A stretch of DNA of 64,000 nt from Lacinutrix algicola (GTDB taxonomy: Bacteria; Bacteroidota; Bacteroidia; Flavobacteriales; Flavobacteriaceae): positions 164,128-228,127 of the forward strand of contig NZ_LIQH01000021.1 of NCBI RefSeq assembly GCF_001418085.1. Reading direction: 5' to 3'. The translations under genes and the position numbers were made by a program. The notes beneath the pieces are model-generated. The model saw nothing but the letters and a program-made list of their open reading frames with translations, was not told the origin of the DNA and ran no database searches. Of this stretch, positions 35,717 through 43,098 are shown piece by piece (position 1 is the stretch's first letter; each line of letters begins with the position of its first letter).

Positions 35717-36838
35717 ATGGCAAATTTTATAACACTTTTCGATACTTATAATTGGGATAACACATTAGAAAGTATCTTCAATAAAACGACCGTTGAGGTA
35801 GAAAATGCCTTAGCAAAAGAAAAACTAGATTTAGAAGATTTTAAAGCCTTAATTTCTCCTGCTGCAAAACCATTTTTAGAACAAATGGCGCAGAAAAGCA
35901 GTATGTTGACTAAAAAACGCTTTGGAAATACCATACAAATGTATGCGCCAATGTACTTAAGTAACGAGTGCCAGAATATCTGTACGTATTGCGGATTTAG
36001 TATGACTAATAAAATACCAAGACGGACATTAACAGATGCAGAGATTTTAAAAGAAGTAGCGTTTTTAAAAGCAAAAGGTTACGACCATATCTTGTTAGTT
36101 ACTGGAGAAGCTAATAAAACAGTGGGAGTAAGCTATATTAAAAATGCGATTAAATTAATACGTTCTCAATTTTCAAATATTACTATCGAAGTACAGCCTT
36201 TAGATCAAGAAGAATATGAGTTGTTAATTGAAAACGGATTGTACGCCGTATTGGTATATCAAGAAACATATCACAGAGAAGAGTATAAGAAACACCATCC
36301 AAAAGGAAAAAAATCTAATTTTAATTACCGTTTAGATACGCCAGATAGATTAGGAAAAGCAGGCGTTCATAAAATTGGATTAGGTGCTTTGTTTGGTTTA
36401 GAAGATTGGCGTGCAGATAGTTTCTTTACAGCCTTACATTTAAAATATTTACAAAAAACGTATTGGAAGACAAAGTTCTCCATTTCATTTCCAAGGTTGC
36501 GGCCGCATTCTGGAGGTTTAGAACCAAAAGTAGAAATGACCGATAGTGATTTGGTGCAGCTAATTTGTGCTTTTCGTTTGTTAGATGAAGATATAGAATT
36601 ATCTATGTCTACAAGAGAAAATGAAATATTTAGAAATAATATTGTGCAATTAGGTGCCACTTCAATTAGCGCAGAATCTAAAACAAATCCAGGCGGTTAT
36701 ACTGTAGAACCACAATCGTTAGAACAGTTTGAAATTTCCGATGAAAGAAGTACAGAAGAGATCGTTAAAATGTTAAAAGGTCAAGGCTTAGAAGTGATTT
36801 GGAAAGATTGGGAACATTTTGAAGCAATAGAAAAGTAA
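35717..36838 (+). CDS. thiH: 2-iminoacetate synthase ThiH
   Basis: 373 residues, radical SAM enzyme with the cluster motif CQNICTYCGFS (Cx3Cx2C). LVTGEANKTVGVSYI and YQETYHREEYKKHHPKGKKS follow, and the C-terminal SFPRLRPHSGGLEPKVEMTD and LSMSTRENEIFRNNIVQLGA are typical. It splits tyrosine to give dehydroglycine (2-iminoacetate) for ThiG. This is the oxygen-sensitive route; no thiO is seen. Its stop shares a base with the start of thiF (TAATG). Confidence 0.96.
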   Translation: MANFITLFDTYNWDNTLESIFNKTTVEVENALAKEKLDLEDFKALISPAAKPFLEQMAQKSSMLTKKRFGNTIQMYAPMYLSNECQNICTYCGFSMTNKIPRRTLTDAEILKEVAFLKAKGYDHILLVTGEANKTVGVSYIKNAIKLIRSQFSNITIEVQPLDQEEYELLIENGLYAVLVYQETYHREEYKKHHPKGKKSNFNYRLDTPDRLGKAGVHKIGLGALFGLEDWRADSFFTALHLKYLQKTYWKTKFSISFPRLRPHSGGLEPKVEMTDSDLVQLICAFRLLDEDIELSMSTRENEIFRNNIVQLGATSISAESKTNPGGYTVEPQSLEQFEISDERSTEEIVKMLKGQGLEVIWKDWEHFEAIEK

Positions 36839-37887
36839 TGAGTCTTACCGCAGAAGAACGAAAGCAATACAGTCGTCATCTTATTTTAGATAAAATAGGA
36901 GAAGCTGGACAGTTAAAATTGAAGCAGGCGAAGGTTTTAGTCATTGGTGCTGGTGGTTTAGGTTGTCCTGTTTTACAGTATTTAACAGCTGCTGGTGTTG
37001 GAACTATTGGCATAATAGACCATGATATAGTGGATCAAAGTAATTTACAGCGTCAAATTCTATATACTGTTAATGATGTTGGTTTGTCTAAAGCAGAAAC
37101 TGCTGCTAAGCGATTATCTCAATTAAATCCGTTTGTACTTTTTAACACTTATAACAAAGCATTAACACATGAAAATGCTATTGCACTATTTTCTAAATAT
37201 GATATTATAATAGATGGAAGCGATAATTTTTCAACAAGATACTTAACAAATGATGCCGCAATAATTACTAACAAACCTTTAGTTTACGGTGCTATTTTTA
37301 AATTTGAAGGTCAAGTGAGTGTCTTTAATTATTTAGGGAGTGCAACTTATAGATGTTTATATCCAACACCTCCAAAACCTGAAGCGTCTCCCAATTGTTC
37401 AGAAATAGGTGTCCTAGGTGTTTTGCCAGGTATTATTGGAAGTTTACAAGCAAATGAAGCCATTAAAATTATTTGTGGTATAGGAGAAGTATTAACGAAT
37501 AAGCTGTTGTTGTTTGATGCTTTAAGTTTGAATCAGCAAATATTAGGATTTGAAAAAGATGAAGCTTCAGAAATTATAGCTTTAGAAACAGATTACGATT
37601 TTTTCTGCGGAATGACTTCAACCAAAGAAATCACACGAGATGAATTAAATAAAAACAAAGCAAACTATAATTTGCTGGATGTTAGGGAAGCTTGTGAAAG
37701 AGAAGAATATCATATTGGAGGACAGCATATTCCTTTAGGGCAGTTATCAAAACGATTTCAAGAAATTGATATTTCTTTACCTATTGTTGTGTATTGCAAA
37801 TCAGGAAAAAGAAGTAATAGCGCTATTTCTTATTTAAAAGAACAATTAGATAACGCTGTTTTTTACAATTTAAAAGAAGGATTGTAA
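36838..37887 (+). CDS. thiF: ThiF/MoeB-type adenylyltransferase fused to a rhodanese domain
   Basis: 349 residues. The E1-like domain (1-250) has KVLVIGAGGLGCPVLQYL, IDHDIVDQSNLQRQILY and DGSDNFSTRYLTNDA, with Cys187 in NCSEIGVLG at the place of the ThiF acyl-disulfide Cys. The C-terminal rhodanese domain (about 265-345) has the loop YCKSGKRS with Cys320. It should adenylate ThiS and deliver sulfur in one polypeptide. The usual zinc CxxC is incomplete: the first pair reads T-Y-R-C (Thr170, Cys173), and the second pair is absent near YDFFCGM. A role with MoaD as well cannot be excluded. Confidence 0.9.
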   Translation: MSLTAEERKQYSRHLILDKIGEAGQLKLKQAKVLVIGAGGLGCPVLQYLTAAGVGTIGIIDHDIVDQSNLQRQILYTVNDVGLSKAETAAKRLSQLNPFVLFNTYNKALTHENAIALFSKYDIIIDGSDNFSTRYLTNDAAIITNKPLVYGAIFKFEGQVSVFNYLGSATYRCLYPTPPKPEASPNCSEIGVLGVLPGIIGSLQANEAIKIICGIGEVLTNKLLLFDALSLNQQILGFEKDEASEIIALETDYDFFCGMTSTKEITRDELNKNKANYNLLDVREACEREEYHIGGQHIPLGQLSKRFQEIDISLPIVVYCKSGKRSNSAISYLKEQLDNAVFYNLKEGL

Positions 37888-38021
37888 TTGTTATTTTAAA
37901 TGATGATTTTTATAATAGAACAAGTCATTAGTATTTCAAAAGAATACAAAAAAGTTAAAATAGCACATGTGCTCATTTATTAGTTTTGCCTCACTCATTA
38001 AGTTAAGAACTTAAATTATTC

Positions 38022-38029
38022 TATTTTTG
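38022..38029 (+). promoter_or_regulatory. -7 box of rlmN
   Basis: TATTTTTG matches TAnnTTTG. Its G is only 8 bases before the rlmN ATG, so the leader would be a few bases at most. A separate perfect palindrome, AGCACATGTGCT, lies upstream at 37962-37973. Confidence 0.5.
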
Positions 38030-38037
38030 CAAATGAA

Positions 38038-39078
38038 ATGGCAGATAAGAAAAAAGACATACGAGCATTAACAAAAGAGCAACTTAGAGACTTTTTTGTA
38101 AAAGAAGGAGACAAAGCTTTTCGTGGCAATCAAGTTTACGAATGGTTATGGAGTAAAGGAGCACATGCTTTTGAGGATATGACGAATGTTTCTAAGGAAA
38201 CACGTCAAATGCTAGAAGATAACTTTGTAATTAATCATATAGAAGTCGATACTATGCAACGTAGTAGCGATGGTACAGTAAAAAATGCAGTAAAATTACA
38301 TGATGGATTAATTGTAGAATCTGTACTTATTCCAACCGAAACCCGAACAACAGCCTGTGTTTCTAGTCAAGTTGGTTGTAGTTTAGATTGTAAATTCTGT
38401 GCGACTTCGCGTTTAAAACGTATGCGTAACTTAAATCCTGATGAAATTTACGATCAGGTAGTTGCTATAGATAGAGAAAGCAAATTGTACTTTAATAGAC
38501 CGCTAAGTAATATTGTATTTATGGGTATGGGAGAGCCACTTATGAACTACAATAATGTTATTAAGTCTATAGATAAAATTACATCTCCCGAAGGTTTAGG
38601 AATGTCACCAAAACGAATAGTAGTGTCTACTTCTGGTGTCCCTAAGATTATTAAAAAAATGGCAGACGATGAAGTTAAATTTAATTTAGCTGTATCTCTT
38701 CATTCTGCAATAGATGAGGTGAGAACTAAGATTATGCCGTTTAATGAAACCTTTCCGCTTAAAGATTTAAAAGAAGCTTTAGAGTATTGGTACGAGAAAA
38801 CAGAACGTAAAATTACTTACGAATATATAGTTTGGGATGGCATTAACGATAGAATGGAAGATATCGATGCCTTAGTTAAGTTTTGTAAACATGTGCCTTG
38901 TAAGGTTAATTTAATAGAATACAATCCTATAGATGATGGCGAGTTTCAGCAAGCTTCAAGTCGCGCAATAAACAATTACATTCAAGAATTAGAACGTAAT
39001 CGTATTGTTGTAAATGTTAGAAGAAGTAGAGGTAAAGATATCGATGCTGCTTGTGGGCAATTAGCAAATAAATCATAA
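38038..39078 (+). CDS. rlmN: Dual-specificity 23S rRNA / tRNA adenine-C2 methyltransferase RlmN
   Basis: 346 residues. The N-terminal accessory domain (GNQVYEWLWSKGAHAFEDMT) is followed by the radical SAM core with SSQVGCSLDCKFCATS (Cx3Cx2C) and VFMGMGEPLMNYNNV. The C-terminal RRSRGKDIDAACGQLA holds the second catalytic Cys. It methylates A2503 of 23S rRNA and A37 of some tRNAs. A perfect -7 box lies just before the start, and a terminator follows. It is a single-gene unit. Confidence 0.97.
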   Translation: MADKKKDIRALTKEQLRDFFVKEGDKAFRGNQVYEWLWSKGAHAFEDMTNVSKETRQMLEDNFVINHIEVDTMQRSSDGTVKNAVKLHDGLIVESVLIPTETRTTACVSSQVGCSLDCKFCATSRLKRMRNLNPDEIYDQVVAIDRESKLYFNRPLSNIVFMGMGEPLMNYNNVIKSIDKITSPEGLGMSPKRIVVSTSGVPKIIKKMADDEVKFNLAVSLHSAIDEVRTKIMPFNETFPLKDLKEALEYWYEKTERKITYEYIVWDGINDRMEDIDALVKFCKHVPCKVNLIEYNPIDDGEFQQASSRAINNYIQELERNRIVVNVRRSRGKDIDAACGQLANKS

Positions 39079-39081
39079 TAA

Positions 39082-39109
39082 AAAAGCGACCAATTGGTCG
39101 CTTTTTTTA
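39082..39109 (+). terminator. Terminator after rlmN
   Basis: AAAAAAGCGACC-AA-TTGGTCGCTTTTTT: a perfect short stem with a T run, 4 bases after the rlmN stop. It may also serve the convergent T9SS cargo gene from the other strand. Confidence 0.9.
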
Positions 39110-39133
39110 TTATAATTAAATTATTAAAAGTGA

Positions 39134-40063
39134 TTAGCTCTTAATAAATTTAATAGTTTTTGTCCCATTTAGAGTGCTTACTTTAGTTATGTATGCACCT
39201 TGTTGTAAGGTTTCTAAATTAATTGTTTCTTCTTTTGAATTTAATTTTTTAGATACTATTCTTTTACCTAAGATATCGTAAACTTCAATAGTTGTGAAAG
39301 CAGAATTAGAAGACTCTAGAATTAAAGAATTTAATTGCTTATTATAAAAAGTAGTAATTGTCGAAGCATCAAACTCTTTTGTAGATAACGGAATTTCATC
39401 ATTTATTCTAATATTATCAATAAAGCCATCACCACCATAGTTATCATGTACAAATCTAAATGTTGTAAAATCATAATCGTTTAATAATACAGATGCTCCT
39501 ACTTGTGTGTCATTTATAAAGTAAACGACGTTTGAACCAGTTACCTCTGCTCTTACATTATACCATGTATTAGCAGACCATGTACTAATATTTTGAAAAG
39601 CACCAGCAGCATCAATAATTTTTATGTTTCCTTGAAAGTCAAAATCAACGATAAGAGTAAAAAATAAATCACCAAGAGTATCAGGTCCGGCAACTCCAAA
39701 TCTAAAGTCAGAGCTATTAGCGTCTTGTTGTGTAATAAAAATATCATAAGAAATCACAGCAGTTGCGTAAGGTACCGGAGTTGCGAAGTCGTAAAAACCG
39801 CCCATTATAGGTCCTCCAGTTTGTCCTCCAAAAGCAGGGTCAACAGCTGTTTTAAGAGAAAGAGTTCCAGTGGAAACTTGCTCGCTAGAGATTTCTTGAT
39901 TAGCAATGTAACAACTATCTCCACAACCAGTAACTGCCCAACCATTTTGTGTGTTAATATCTCCTGTTGTAAAACCTTCGGAGGCTTCAAAAGATATAGT
40001 TTGTTGTGCGAAAGCATTAACGCTTATAGCGATACAAGTAAGTAATAATGTAATTTTTTTCAT
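39134..40063 (-). CDS. Secreted protein with T9SS type A C-terminal sorting domain
   Basis: 309 residues. A signal peptide (MKKITLLLTCIAISVNAFAQ) is followed by a beta-sandwich region (about 22-225) in the style of concanavalin A/LamG-like domains (SFEASEGFTTGDINTQNGWA, FRFVHDNYGGDGFIDNIRIN). The last 75 residues form a Por sorting domain (FTTIEVYDILGKRIVSKKLN, LETLQQGAYITKV, KTIKFIKS). It should pass through the Sec and type IX systems to the surface or medium. The ligand is unknown. Its start codon lies within a perfect 15-bp hairpin. Confidence 0.9.
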   Translation of the reverse strand: MKKITLLLTCIAISVNAFAQQTISFEASEGFTTGDINTQNGWAVTGCGDSCYIANQEISSEQVSTGTLSLKTAVDPAFGGQTGGPIMGGFYDFATPVPYATAVISYDIFITQQDANSSDFRFGVAGPDTLGDLFFTLIVDFDFQGNIKIIDAAGAFQNISTWSANTWYNVRAEVTGSNVVYFINDTQVGASVLLNDYDFTTFRFVHDNYGGDGFIDNIRINDEIPLSTKEFDASTITTFYNKQLNSLILESSNSAFTTIEVYDILGKRIVSKKLNSKEETINLETLQQGAYITKVSTLNGTKTIKFIKS

Positions 40064-40098
40064 AAATTTAGTTTTGTGGGTTAAAAACTAAATTTATG
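40061..40098 (-). promoter_or_regulatory. Perfect hairpin holding the start codon of the T9SS cargo gene
   Basis: On the minus strand the arms CATAAATTTAGTTTT and AAAACTAAATTTATG are exact reverse complements, 15 bp, with an 8-base loop (TAACCCAC). The final ATG of the second arm is the start codon. In the mRNA the initiation codon would be paired, so translation might depend on melting or on a factor. Confidence 0.7.
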
Positions 40099-40191
40099 AA
40101 ATTCAAAGAGTTAAAACATACTTAAATCGACTAAAAGCATAATTATGGGTTTAATGGTTTTTTTAAGTAAATCGTTCAATGTGAGATGAGC

Positions 40192-40527
40192 CTATTTTTT
40201 ATTAAGATCTAATTTTTCAGCAAAATAGTCACAAAAGTCCTTCATTGTAGCAGTCATTTTTTCGTCCTGTGTTGCACGATTAAAAGTACTACTCATAGCA
40301 ACTAATGTTTGGTGAAAGAAAACTTTCATTTCGTCTACAGGCATATCTTTTGTCCATAAATCTATACGTAAAGATTCCTGCGCTTCGCTATCCCAAACCG
40401 ATAACATCATCGCTTTAGCTTCAGCATTTGTAATACCTCCATCTTGTGCAGTCCAGTTAATTTTTTCTGGTACTCTATTTTCGTCTAACTCTACGTTTAA
40501 AGTTATTTTAGATTTTAAATTTGCCAT
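40192..40527 (-). CDS. gldC: Gliding motility protein GldC
   Basis: 111 residues, soluble. Family features are SKITLNVELDENRVPEKINW, TAQDGGITNAEAKAMMLSVW and DMPVDEMKVFFHQTLVAMSS. It is encoded directly after gldB, and the ends meet at base 40527. GldC supports the function of the GldB lipoprotein in gliding of Flavobacterium and is not strictly needed in F. johnsoniae. Confidence 0.95.
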   Translation of the reverse strand: MANLKSKITLNVELDENRVPEKINWTAQDGGITNAEAKAMMLSVWDSEAQESLRIDLWTKDMPVDEMKVFFHQTLVAMSSTFNRATQDEKMTATMKDFCDYFAEKLDLNKK

Positions 40528-41501
40528 TATTTTTTTGGTTTGTAATTTGCGTTATCATAAATTTCTTCCGTACTTTTTGTAAGCATTTGTTTAAAGGATA
40601 TTGTATTCTTATCCATATAAGCACGTACTATTTGCCAACCGATATATTTACCAATTTCTCCAGGAGATTCAGTGTCTATTTGTTCGAGATAGAATTTAGA
40701 AAAAGGAGCAGGATTAATAAAACGGCTTGGTAACTTTGCGTCTGTACTAAAAAGTACTTCTTTGTCCACAAAATAACGCCAAATGTACTCTTCGTTAGCT
40801 TGTGTCCATTTATATTCGTCTTCTGTATAGTTTAATTTCTCAGCATCTGTTTTAAACGGAATTACTTTATCTTTAAAATACAGTAGTTTTCCTTCGTAGA
40901 TTAAATCGTCTAAAAAGGTTTTTCTTCTTTGCTGAAAAGTATAGTATTTAGCATAGTTATCAGCTAAATCTACTGTCATAAACTCAGGTTCTAAATCTTC
41001 TATAATATATTCTTGGATGCCTTGGTAGAAGTAATGTTCATTACCTAAATAGTTGGCTAAAGGTAAAATTACAATAGTATCTGTAACAATAACTTTGTTC
41101 CTATAATCTACATCTGAGGCCACAGAAACTATTCTAGGTGTTTTAAACTGAGGAAAATAATATTTTAAATGTTGAAATAAAGATTTTATTTCTGACGTTT
41201 CCGTTTTTAAGTCTTTAAACTTTTTAAGAACCTCACTTTGTATTTCAAGTTGTAATGTATCTACCATTTGGTTAGCCCAAAAAGAATCATCATATTTTTG
41301 AGGAAACATAAAAGGAAACGTTTCTTTCAATTCAGGTAAGTTTTCAGGCTTAGCTTCAGCGAAAGCTTTGTCAAAACGTTCAATAGTAAAATCGATGTTT
41401 ATTTTGGCAATTTCGGTTTCAGTTTTATCTTCTTTTTCGCAAGAAAGAATGCTTAAAAAGGTAAGTAGAAGAAAATAAATAGGTTTCAAAAGGCTTTTCA
41501 T
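40527..41501 (-). CDS. gldB: Gliding motility lipoprotein GldB
   Basis: 324 residues from the ATG at 41501 (MKSLLKPIYFLLLTFLSILS). A start at 41600 would place extra sequence before the signal and run into nadE. The lipobox LSILSC puts the lipid on the Cys at about residue 21. The mature part shows IDFTIERFDKAFAEAKPENL, FPFMFPQKYDDSFWANQ and PLANYLGNEHYFYQGIQEYI, and the C-terminal IGWQIVRAYMDKNTISFKQM. It is essential for gliding. It is divergent from nadE, with a 72-base gap. Confidence 0.94.
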   Translation of the reverse strand: MKSLLKPIYFLLLTFLSILSCEKEDKTETEIAKINIDFTIERFDKAFAEAKPENLPELKETFPFMFPQKYDDSFWANQMVDTLQLEIQSEVLKKFKDLKTETSEIKSLFQHLKYYFPQFKTPRIVSVASDVDYRNKVIVTDTIVILPLANYLGNEHYFYQGIQEYIIEDLEPEFMTVDLADNYAKYYTFQQRRKTFLDDLIYEGKLLYFKDKVIPFKTDAEKLNYTEDEYKWTQANEEYIWRYFVDKEVLFSTDAKLPSRFINPAPFSKFYLEQIDTESPGEIGKYIGWQIVRAYMDKNTISFKQMLTKSTEEIYDNANYKPKK

Positions 41502-41573
41502 TTTTATTCCTAAAGTGTTTGCTTTATTTTTGTTAGGCAAAGGTACTATTCTTTGTTTAAAATACTTAAGAAA

Positions 41574-42362
41574 ATGCAAACAGAAAAAGTAGTAAATCAT
41601 ATCGTTAATTGGTTAAAAGACTATGCTCTTAACGCAAGAGTTAATGGTTTTGTTGTGGGAATTTCTGGCGGAATAGATTCTGCAGTAACTTCTATGTTAT
41701 GTGCAAAAACAGGTTTAGATGTTTTATGTGTAGAAATGCCTATTCATCAAGCTGCTAGCCATGTGTCGAGAGCACAAGAACATATTAAGTTGTTAAAAGC
41801 ACAATTTCCTAATGTTAGCGAAACAAGAACAGATTTAACACCTGTTTTCGAGGAGTTTAAAACAGAAGTGTCTCTTGACGGTAAACAAGAAACTGTAGAT
41901 ATGGCCTTAGCAAATACACGTGCACGTTTAAGGATGACAACGTTGTATTATCATGCAGGACTACTAGGTTTACTTGTTGCAGGAACTGGTAATAAAGTGG
42001 AAGACTTTGGTGTTGGTTTTTATACAAAATACGGAGATGGAGGAGTAGATTTAAGTCCGATTGCCGATTTGCTAAAAAGTGAAGTTTATGCTATTGGAGA
42101 GTATTTAGGCGTTTCAAGCTCAATTATGAAAGCGGCTCCAAGCGATGGCCTTTTTGGCGATACTAGAAGTGATGAAGATCAAATAGGAGCATCATATCCA
42201 GAACTAGAATGGGCAATGCGAAAAAGTGAGAATGGTATGACAGAAAATGATTTTGAAGGAAGAGAAAAGGAAGTGTTTAAAATTTTTAAGAATTACAATA
42301 ACTCTAACAAACACAAGATGATACCTATTCCAATTTGCGGAATTCCTAATGAATTTAAGTAA
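41574..42362 (+). CDS. nadE: NH3-dependent NAD+ synthetase
   Basis: 262 residues from the ATG at 41574 (MQTEKVVNHIVNWL). An in-frame ATG at 41553 lies in the promoter region shared with gldB and is less likely. The PP-loop is GFVVGISGGIDSAVTSML; later LLVAGTGNKVEDFGVGFYTK and DGGVDLSPIADLLKSEVYAI follow. There is no glutaminase domain, so ammonia is the nitrogen donor. The pairing of nadE with gldBC is common in Flavobacteriaceae. Confidence 0.94.
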   Translation: MQTEKVVNHIVNWLKDYALNARVNGFVVGISGGIDSAVTSMLCAKTGLDVLCVEMPIHQAASHVSRAQEHIKLLKAQFPNVSETRTDLTPVFEEFKTEVSLDGKQETVDMALANTRARLRMTTLYYHAGLLGLLVAGTGNKVEDFGVGFYTKYGDGGVDLSPIADLLKSEVYAIGEYLGVSSSIMKAAPSDGLFGDTRSDEDQIGASYPELEWAMRKSENGMTENDFEGREKEVFKIFKNYNNSNKHKMIPIPICGIPNEFK

Positions 42363-42471
42363 AAGTTAAAAATATTATAATATTACTTATCTTTACGCTG
42401 CTATTTATTTATCTATTATCAATTTTTTTTGAGTTTAACTACTTAAAATAAAATAAAAACTTAAAAATATT

Positions 42472-43098
42472 ATGGTCAAACTTCTTGTGGTTGATCAGCA
42501 TCCTATTGTAAGCAAAGGTCTAGAACTTGTATTTAACGCGACGCGCGATATAAAGTTTATGGGCAGTGTAGATAATGGAGAGGCTATCTTCGAATTTCTT
42601 AAAAGTACTCCTGTTGATGTTGTGTTAACAGAAATCGATTTGCCTAAACTTAATGGACTCACCGCAATTAGGAGAATTAAAAGTGAATTTCCAGACACAA
42701 AAGTTATTATGTTTAGTGGGCAGTCTGAAGAGGTTTATGCCGTTAGTTCTATAAAAGCTGGAGCAGATGGTTTTATTCCTAAAACAGCAGGAATAATTAC
42801 ACTAAGAGAGGCTATTTTAAAAGTTTATAAAGACGGTATGTATTTAAGCGATACGTTAATGCAGCATTTAAATAAAAACTCTAAAGGCTTAAAAGGGAGT
42901 GCTTATTACAAGAAACTATCTACAAGAGAAGTAGAGGTTTTAAAGTTGTTAGCTTCAGGTAAACGTAATAAAGATATTGCTAAAGAACTTGAAATTAACG
43001 AGAAAACGGTAAGTACTTATCGCGCGCGATTAATGAAAAAACTAAATGTAGATAATTTAGTTGATCTTGTTAATCAATCTAATACAATGCAATTATAA
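42472..43098 (+). CDS. LuxR-type response regulator with an atypical receiver domain
   Basis: 208 residues. The receiver domain (1-120) has lost its phosphorylation chemistry: the acceptor position, Asp in normal regulators, is Glu54 (DVVLTEIDLP), and the second residue of the acidic pair is Gln9 (VVDQHPIV). Ser82 and Lys104 of the switch are kept. The C-terminal LuxR helix-turn-helix (about 148-205) is intact: LSTREVEVLKLLASGKRNKD, NEKTVSTYRARLMKKLNV. Glu in place of Asp may mimic phosphorylation and give constant activity. No histidine kinase lies nearby. A TATCTTTA box at 42389-42396 may be its promoter. Confidence 0.9.
   Translation: MVKLLVVDQHPIVSKGLELVFNATRDIKFMGSVDNGEAIFEFLKSTPVDVVLTEIDLPKLNGLTAIRRIKSEFPDTKVIMFSGQSEEVYAVSSIKAGADGFIPKTAGIITLREAILKVYKDGMYLSDTLMQHLNKNSKGLKGSAYYKKLSTREVEVLKLLASGKRNKDIAKELEINEKTVSTYRARLMKKLNVDNLVDLVNQSNTMQL

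Noticed and set aside
37962..37973. Perfect 12-base palindrome AGCACATGTGCT before rlmN
   Set aside because: Short, single copy in the window and with no regulator nearby; chance cannot be excluded.
39725..40045. A 106-codon frame opposite the T9SS cargo gene
   Set aside because: It is the antisense of a well-supported gene; Ser/Cys-rich nonsense composition with no domain.
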